Shown piece after piece: positions 62,174 to 64,000 of a stretch of 64,000 bases of DNA (the first letter of the stretch is position 1; each line of letters starts with the position of its first letter). The stretch covers positions 1,135,143-1,199,142 of the forward strand of contig NC_090168.1 of the NCBI RefSeq assembly GCF_017916325.1, read 5' to 3'. The DNA comes from Leishmania martiniquensis. Taxonomy: Eukaryota > Euglenozoa > Kinetoplastea > Trypanosomatida > Trypanosomatidae. The notes under the pieces were generated by a model. The model worked only from the letters and a program-made list of their open reading frames with translations. It was not told where the DNA came from and ran no database searches. The translations under genes and the position numbers were made by a program.

Positions 62174-63469
62174 CGGGCGCTTATGTGTTTATGGATTGTT
62201 GCTTCATGGAGAAGCTGTGTGTGTAAGTGTGTGTGTGTGTGTGGATGAGAGAGGGGGAGGGTGAATGGCTCAGGCGAAGAGCATCGAGAGGAAAGCCGCG
62301 AACATCGAGTAGGCGTACTCTGCGCAGGGAACTTCTTTGCTTGTGTCCTTTGTTTCTCTGCGTGAAATTCCTCTTTGGGAGTGTGCCGCCGCTTCATCCT
62401 TTCCCTTCTTCCCCCCTCTCCGCTCTCTCTTTCTCTCTCTGTGTTGGTGTGTGATGTGCTCCGGGCTTTTTCTCTTCGTTTGTGTGCCGGTTTCTTCTTT
62501 TTGTTGCTGCATATCTGCCCAAGCTGCCGTTTGCATCCACGGGCCACACCGCACGCAGCCACTGCGAGGGACTTCGCTGGAAGCAAAAAAGGCACCCGTT
62601 CGCTCCTCCAGCAGCATGGGTGGACGGATGAGTACATGGGCTCACCTACTGGTGATATTTCCTGTTGGTGTCAGCGGCTCCAAGTGAAGCATCGACGCGT
62701 GCACGCAAGCGGCAATAAAAAAAGATCTAAGGCAGGTGTAGAACATTTCTTCACCTGCGAGTGATCTTTTTCTGACGAGCTGGAGCGCTCTACGAGCTTC
62801 AGTGGAAAGGCGTTGAGAACTTCCCTCTGCGTCCTGCCCCGCCCCCAACACACACACACATACACACACATACACATGCACACCGAAACGGGGGGCGGAT
62901 CGAAATCCTTCTGCCTGTGAATCCGATGTCCCTGTGGGACACGCAGCAGATGTGCCGCCTGTTCACCTGTTGGCCCAGGCGACTGCGAGGTTTGCCGCAG
63001 CACGCTTGGTAGATATGGGTAAGCGGAGGGGGAGAGGGAACTTCCCCACCTCCCTCTTATTCCCCTTACCAGCATGACTCTTTGGCCCTTGCTTGTGTGG
63101 TCGAGAGGCGCACCTCTGCGCGGAATGTGCTGAAGAGTCATCATCTGCTCCTGCGCGTCTGATCCTTTCTGATTTGCATGTTGGTGCCGCCCTTTAGACT
63201 CGCGCGGCGTGACGGACCAGTACGTAAAGCGGTCAGGTTCATGACTTGGCATGTGAGCAGGTAGCCGCGTCACCAGAGAGGAGACCATTTCATTCTCAGT
63301 GTATCGCGTTCTAGTGGACCGATCCTGCCATTTTTCGACCCTGACCCAAGTGCCGCAGAGCATACACAATCACAGAACCCACTTCTCACGCAGGAGGACA
63401 CTGTGGCTCGCTTATTGGCCTCTTCTCGCGCCTGTCGCGCACTTCCTGTTTCTCCGAGCAGATTCAGGC

Positions 63470-63497
63470 TGCTAGCTCTTTCCTGCCCTCTCCAAAG
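63470..63497 (+). promoter_or_regulatory. candidate spliced-leader acceptor for the 99-residue protein gene
   Basis: A CT-rich tract ends in CAAAG (AG at 63496-63497), 128 bases before ATG 63625 and directly followed by a TA-rich stretch. Confidence 0.4.
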
Positions 63498-63624
63498 ACA
63501 TATAAATATATGCATATATTCATTGCGTCTTGTCGTTGTATAATCCTCCTGCATATCTGCATCAAGCGCCTGCAGCTTCTATTGGTCTTCATCCTTCGAC
63601 GCCCCCCTTCCTGATACGTAACTC

Positions 63625-63924
63625 ATGGGGCTCCCGGGTTGGATGCGGCGGTGCGAGATCTACGCAATCTGCATGGTATGGCCGATCGCGACCGTCGTGG
63701 GGCTGGTGGGCACCTATCGCATCTTTATGTGGAGTTACGGCGGCCGCGAGTGCTTCCGATACGTCGCTATTCAGGAACCGTTCAAGGAGGAGTGGTACCA
63801 GGCCAACCCCAAGTCGGCGCTGGGCATGGACACGCCACTCTCGCACGTGCCAAAGTACCTGGAGACGCCCGGCTACACCGTCGACGGGGCCGTGGACGAG
63901 CACCCCCACCACCGCAACTTTTAA
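63625..63924 (+). CDS. small single-span membrane protein, 99 residues
   Basis: ATG 63625 begins MGLPGWMRRCEIYAICMVWP. Residues about 13-35 form one hydrophobic helix preceded by a basic cluster, and the rest is soluble, Pro/Tyr/His-rich and ends DEHPHHRNF. Size, single N-terminal anchor and composition are those of small subunits of mitochondrial respiratory complexes or other organelle membrane complexes, but no family is recognised. Coding potential is supported by the clean balanced composition compared with surrounding spurious frames and by the probable acceptor site upstream. Confidence 0.7.
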   Translation: MGLPGWMRRCEIYAICMVWPIATVVGLVGTYRIFMWSYGGRECFRYVAIQEPFKEEWYQANPKSALGMDTPLSHVPKYLETPGYTVDGAVDEHPHHRNF

Positions 63925-64000
63925 ACAGCCCTCAAAGGAGGGGTCTGGGGCTCCCCCTTGATGCGCTGGACTTTTGTTTTCGCCGCGCACGTGTTTACTG
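63925..64000 (+). other. start of 3' UTR
   Basis: 76 bases of downstream sequence to the window edge; nothing recognisable. Confidence 0.5.

Larger units (their letters stand above)
61529..63624 (+). other. intergenic / UTR region
   Basis: 2.1 kb without a convincing gene. It contains GGT-rich repeats at about 61818-61845, (CA)n and (CAGA)n near 62080-62118, a TA repeat at 62146-62173, CT-rich DNA, and a TA-rich stretch at 63499-63520. Confidence 0.6.

Noticed and set aside
1..64000. CRISPR arrays, rRNA genes, bacterial-style promoters or ribosome binding sites
   Set aside because: None seen; the organism is a eukaryote with trans-splicing.

Overview
The window looks like nuclear DNA of a kinetoplastid, most likely Leishmania or a close Leishmaniinae relative. 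Every convincing gene is on the + strand. The genes are intronless, GC-rich at third positions, and separated by 0.6-5.5 kb of pyrimidine-rich, microsatellite-rich DNA. Most start codons follow a polypyrimidine tract and an AG, as expected for spliced-leader trans-splicing within one directional polycistronic cluster. From memory, the set UAP / RRP12-like / M32 carboxypeptidase / bacterial-type IDH / M17 aminopeptidase matches Leishmania chromosome 33; I could not check this.

Layout. 1-608: 3' end of an unidentified gene. 1.8-3.3 kb: coiled-coil protein with C-terminal VAMK repeats. 5.5-10.3 kb: 1587-residue low-complexity protein with an RGG-rich tail. 11.0-14.1 kb: unknown 1048-residue protein. 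16.4-17.6 kb: multi-pass membrane protein, possibly BI-1/TMBIM-like. 17.6-21.6 kb: 4 kb without a convincing gene, including a GC-rich block unlike the UTRs. 21.6-23.3 kb: unknown helical protein. 24.2-26.3 kb: RAD51C-type recombinase paralogue. 28.5-29.5 kb: radial spoke head protein RSPH9. 30.5-32.7 kb: probable mitochondrial protein. 34.5-36.1 kb: UDP-GlcNAc pyrophosphorylase. 37.5-41.4 kb: RRP12-like ribosome biogenesis factor. 42.9-44.4 kb: M32 carboxypeptidase. 45.9-47.1 kb: bacterial-type isocitrate dehydrogenase with NAD-type cofactor residues. 47.1-52.7 kb: gene-free, with a candidate degenerate retroposon. 52.7-58.9 kb: giant kinesin. 59.9-61.5 kb: M17 leucyl aminopeptidase. 63.6-63.9 kb: small single-span membrane protein.

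The genes are not an operon in the functional sense; co-transcribed kinetoplastid genes are usually unrelated. Two (RSPH9 and possibly the kinesin) fit the flagellum or cytoskeleton, UAP feeds glycan synthesis, IDH is central carbon metabolism, and M32 and M17 are cytosolic-type peptidases.

The most striking observation is the 2074-residue kinesin. After an N-terminal motor and an FHA-like segment it carries what reads as a complete Roc-COR (ROCO, LRRK2-family) GTPase module, which would make it a kinesin-ROCO fusion. Other points: NAD-type residues in the bacterial-type IDH, a dispersed inverted repeat pair at 26.8 and 44.9 kb, two perfect 16-bp hairpins around 23.1-23.6 kb, and a likely start-site correction for the RAD51C gene.
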